A stretch of 64,000 nucleotides of DNA from Novosphingobium pokkalii (GTDB lineage: Bacteria > Pseudomonadota > Alphaproteobacteria > Sphingomonadales > Sphingomonadaceae): assembly GCF_014652855.1 (NCBI RefSeq), contig NZ_BMZP01000003.1, positions 62,001-126,000 on the forward strand. Direction: 5' to 3'. The translations under genes were made by a program, and so were the position numbers. Positions 61,403 through 64,000 of the stretch are shown piece after piece (the first letter of the stretch is position 1; each line of letters opens with the position of its first letter). Under the pieces are notes generated by a model, which was not told the DNA's origin, did no database searches, and was given only the letters and a program-made list of their open reading frames with translations.

Positions 61403-62533
61403 ATGGCAGACGACAGACAGCGAAGCGAATCAGGCTTTTCGCATTCCAGCTTTTCACAGGGCGCGAACAGCGTCCTGGGTTCGCCGCTGCGCCTGCTGGC
61501 GGGCACGCTGCTCTATGTCGTCGCGCTGTTTGCCGTATCCACAATGGGTTATGTCCGCGCCGGATGGCCGCTGGGCGATGCCGCCTACATGGTGCTGCTG
61601 ACGATCTTCTCGGTCGGTTATGGCGAAGTGCGGCCGATCGACGGCACGTTCCTGCGGCTGTGGACGACGATGACCATCGTGCTGGGCTGCACCGGCATGA
61701 TCGTGCTGACCGGCGCGCTCGTCCAGGTCTTCACCCTGTTTCAGTTTCGCCGCCTGCTGGGGCTTGATCGCATGCATACCGAAATCGAACGCCTGACCGG
61801 CCACACCATCATCTGCGGCTATGGCCGCATCGGCGTGCAACTGGCCAAGGCGCTGGCCGAAGCCGGCCACCCTTTCCTGGTGCTCGAACGCTCTCCCGCC
61901 AAGGCCGAGGAAGCACGCGGCCACGGTTTCCTGACGCTGGTGGGCGAAGCCACCCATGAAGATACATTGAAGGAAGCCGGCATTGCCCGCGCCCGCGTGC
62001 TCGCCACGGTGCTGCCCGATGATGCCGCGAACGTGTTCATCACGCTTTCGGCGCGCAGCCTCAACCCCGCCGTGCAGATCATCGCGCGCGGCGAAGCGCC
62101 CACCACCGAAAGCAAGCTGTTCCACGCCGGGGCCGACAAGGTGGTGCTGCCCACCCACATCGGCGCCGAACGCATCACCGAAATGATCCTCTACCCCGCC
62201 ACCGGGGCGGCCATGGACGAAGGCAGCCCGATGGGCGAGGTGAAGCGCAAGCTGCACGATTTCGGGCTGGACCTGGAAGTGGTCACCTGCCCGCCCAAGG
62301 GCGCGCTGACCGGTGCCAGCGTCGGCGAAGCCGAACGGCGCGGCAACGGCGCTTTCTTCATCGTCCAGATCGACCGCGCCCATGGCCAGCAGATCGCGCA
62401 TCCCGGCGAGGACGTGCGGATCGAGGCGGGCGACCGCATCCTGCTGGTGGTGCGCGGCAGCCGCCTGTCGGCGGGCGCCGTGTTCCACGCCCCGGCGCGG
62501 CCGATCAAGCACGGGCGCGCGCTGGTGCGCTGA
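61403..62533 (+). CDS. Potassium channel with TrkA-N (RCK) domain
   Basis: 376 residues. Cytosolic N-terminus, membrane segment (about 31-49), pore helix and filter MVLLTIFSVGYGEVRPID (residues 63-80; SVGYGE instead of the usual TVGYGD), second membrane segment (about 85-113), then a TrkA-N Rossmann domain starting HTIICGYGRIGVQLAKALAEAGHPFLVLERSP and VLATVLPDDAANVFITLSAR, and a TrkA-C region with GASVGEAERRGNGAFFIVQID. MthK/Kch-like ligand-gated K+ channel; the acidic Glu in the filter exit is unusual. No neighbour is obviously related. Confidence 0.88.
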   Translation: MADDRQRSESGFSHSSFSQGANSVLGSPLRLLAGTLLYVVALFAVSTMGYVRAGWPLGDAAYMVLLTIFSVGYGEVRPIDGTFLRLWTTMTIVLGCTGMIVLTGALVQVFTLFQFRRLLGLDRMHTEIERLTGHTIICGYGRIGVQLAKALAEAGHPFLVLERSPAKAEEARGHGFLTLVGEATHEDTLKEAGIARARVLATVLPDDAANVFITLSARSLNPAVQIIARGEAPTTESKLFHAGADKVVLPTHIGAERITEMILYPATGAAMDEGSPMGEVKRKLHDFGLDLEVVTCPPKGALTGASVGEAERRGNGAFFIVQIDRAHGQQIAHPGEDVRIEAGDRILLVVRGSRLSAGAVFHAPARPIKHGRALVR

Positions 62534-62545
62534 TCGTTCGACAAC

Positions 62546-64000
62546 TTAGCCGTGCGCGCCGAAGTAGTTCGCCACGGCCACGGCCACGCGCAGGTTCAGG
62601 GCATGGGCGCGCTCGATCGGATCGATGAACCGGGCGCGGATGGCGCCATAGTCCTCGCCTTCGTGGTCGGGGAAGTCGCTCGGCTCGTCCACGCTGAAAT
62701 CCGCCACGTGGGGGATCGCCACCGGATAGGCGCGGCGCAACTGGGCCAGGGCATCGTCCACGCGCAGCGACAGCACCATTTCCAGCACGTCGTCGCGGCT
62801 CACGTCGTTGGAACGCGAGAACGGCGGCACCTGCACCGCGCGCAGGAACATGTGCATCAGCAGCGACAGGCGCACGGCCTGGAGCAGGCCGATGTTGCGC
62901 CGCTCTGCATCGACCACCGGATCCCGCCCTGAGGGCATGCCCGGCACCAGCGCGAGCAGGCGGTGCAGCTTCATCCAGTCGACCCGCAGGCGCGAGGTCA
63001 GGCGGCGGAACACGCCCGAGCGATCGTCCTTGGTGAGATATTCGGCCAGCGCCATGCACGCCGCTTCCAGGGCGGTTTCGGTGCCGCGATAAGGCCGGCT
63101 GGCCCAATAGGCGGAATTGAACAGCTCGCCATAAGCCGCCACCGTCTTGATCGAAGCGAGCCCATTGGCCGCACGCAGCAGGCGCACCAACTGGTTGCCA
63201 CGGTCGGACTGGCCGAGCAGTTCGGCAATCGCCTCCATCTCGTCGCCCGCCGCCGTGCCCGCCCCGGCGATCACGTTCACCGGATAGCCGATCTGTTGCA
63301 GGATGGCGTTGTGCGGGATCGCGCGGATCTGGCGCAAGCTCATCGAGCGATCGGCGGAAATGTCGGACTGGCGGCGCGACACGCGGCTGCCCGTGGCGGT
63401 CAGCATGCCCAGGCCAAACGCGGTGACCGCGCGGGCATAGGTCGCGCTCTTGAGGTGATCGCGCTGCACCCGGCGGATCGCGCGATAGAAATCGAGGCTG
63501 AGGTCGGTGCGATCATAGAACGGATCGCGCGCGGCGGGCGCGGTGAACGCCACTTCGGCTTCGGCAATGCGCGCCAGCGTGGCCAGCGCCAGTTCGTCGT
63601 TGCGGAAGAACAGATAGCCATCGCCGCCCTGGAAGCTGGCCTCGGCCTCCAGCGCGATACCCGCCTTGGCAAAGCGGCGGCGCGCCCAGCGGCTGAGCGG
63701 CCAGGTCAGGCGATCGGCAAAGCCGGCCGGATGCGCCCCGCGCCCCATGGATTCGCCATGCGTGTCGAACACCAGCGCCGCCACATCGGCCAGGCCGTTG
63801 TTGACCATGGCTTCGGCCAGGCGGCCTTGCAGGCGCTCGATCGCCAAGGCGGCGGGCAACTGGCCGATGAAGCGGCCGGCGTCGGAAAAGCCGGTCTGGA
63901 TCGACACGCGCCCGCGCCCGCGCACATAGTCGCGATAGGCCTCTTCGGCGAGCAGCGCTTCGAGGAAGCGACCGCCATGCTCCAGCGCGGTCTCGGTCTC
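62546..64000 (-). CDS. Phosphoenolpyruvate carboxylase-like protein (N-terminal part outside window)
   Basis: About 485 C-terminal residues, reading in from the right edge (…EEAYRDYVRGRGRVSIQTGFSDAGRFIGQLPAALAIERLQ). The match to PEPC is by arrangement: GFSDAGRFIG for the VGYSDSxKD motif, LVFDTHGESMGRGAHP for the FHGRGGSIGRGGGP loop, and SLRQIRAIPHNAILQQIGYPVNVIAGAGTA for the LRAIPW...LPxWxGxGTA segment. It is very divergent, and the end ANYFGAHG differs from the usual MRNTG. PEPC makes oxaloacetate from PEP and bicarbonate. Any partner activity is unverified; a true PEPC is the best reading. Confidence 0.7.
   Translation of the reverse strand, partial: ETETALEHGGRFLEALLAEEAYRDYVRGRGRVSIQTGFSDAGRFIGQLPAALAIERLQGRLAEAMVNNGLADVAALVFDTHGESMGRGAHPAGFADRLTWPLSRWARRRFAKAGIALEAEASFQGGDGYLFFRNDELALATLARIAEAEVAFTAPAARDPFYDRTDLSLDFYRAIRRVQRDHLKSATYARAVTAFGLGMLTATGSRVSRRQSDISADRSMSLRQIRAIPHNAILQQIGYPVNVIAGAGTAAGDEMEAIAELLGQSDRGNQLVRLLRAANGLASIKTVAAYGELFNSAYWASRPYRGTETALEAACMALAEYLTKDDRSGVFRRLTSRLRVDWMKLHRLLALVPGMPSGRDPVVDAERRNIGLLQAVRLSLLMHMFLRAVQVPPFSRSNDVSRDDVLEMVLSLRVDDALAQLRRAYPVAIPHVADFSVDEPSDFPDHEGEDYGAIRARFIDPIERAHALNLRVAVAVANYFGAHG

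Overview
The window looks like chromosomal DNA of a high-GC alphaproteobacterium of the order Sphingomonadales, close to Novosphingobium. Grounds are the GC-rich third positions, two large TonB-dependent receptors, a DivL-type tyrosine 'histidine kinase', the neighbourhood ahcY-divL-tsaE-amgK-murU-addB-addA-trxA, and short palindromic repeats of a kind common in sphingomonads. This placement is inferred from protein style and gene order; no marker-gene comparison was possible.

Layout. (1) 0-2 kb: end of an unidentified gene, a DUF2842 membrane protein, two nearly identical tRNA-Asp genes, thyA and tRNA-Pro. (2) 2.1-9.5 kb: a minus-strand sulfur-scavenging style block with two Fe(II)/2-oxoglutarate dioxygenases of the TauD/AtsK type, a glutathione transferase, an MFS permease, a 47-codon relic that seems to keep only the two ends of a flavin monooxygenase, and a TonB receptor. 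Two transcription units in this block start with the same ~89-nt leader (4891-4979 and 9342-9431), which looks like a cis-acting RNA. (3) 9.6-19.8 kb: iron permease-like protein, M13 peptidase, secA, a TonB-C protein, argJ, a GST, an inositol-phosphatase-family enzyme and trxA. (4) 19.9-33 kb: addA, addB, murU, amgK, tsaE, divL, ahcY and a peroxiredoxin, with a 20-bp palindrome upstream of ahcY. (5) 33.4-39.7 kb: folE, phospholipase D, an FtsB/DivIC-like gene and a tadG-tadE-tadE set.

(6) 39.7-54.3 kb: an accessory catabolic region holding three SDR or epimerase enzymes, a cupin, an FAH-family enzyme, an FrsA-like C-C hydrolase, two VOC proteins (one a two-domain extradiol dioxygenase type), a CrtI-like flavoprotein, a FAD monooxygenase, a TonB receptor, and HxlR and LysR regulators. 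Together they look like uptake and ring cleavage of an aromatic or cyclic compound that I cannot name. Two inverted copies of a ~144-bp TA-flanked MITE-like element bracket 49.4-55.4 kb, and each supplies the stop codon of a neighbouring gene.

(7) 56.3-64 kb: a LysR gene divergent from dabB-dabA (the DAB inorganic-carbon accumulation system), then tRNA-Arg, a YceI protein, a potassium channel with a TrkA-N domain, and a divergent phosphoenolpyruvate carboxylase running off the right edge. DAB plus PEP carboxylase suggests bicarbonate supply for anaplerosis rather than autotrophy.

No rRNA, CRISPR array, transposase or phage gene was seen. The sequence is rich in palindromic repeats: paired CCCCCTCCTC hairpins at 12.3 and 43.7 kb, five CTTCGACAAGCTCAG-type copies at 19.3 kb, an inverted pair at 28.6 kb, and a 166-bp element with 16-bp inverted ends at 33.4 kb.
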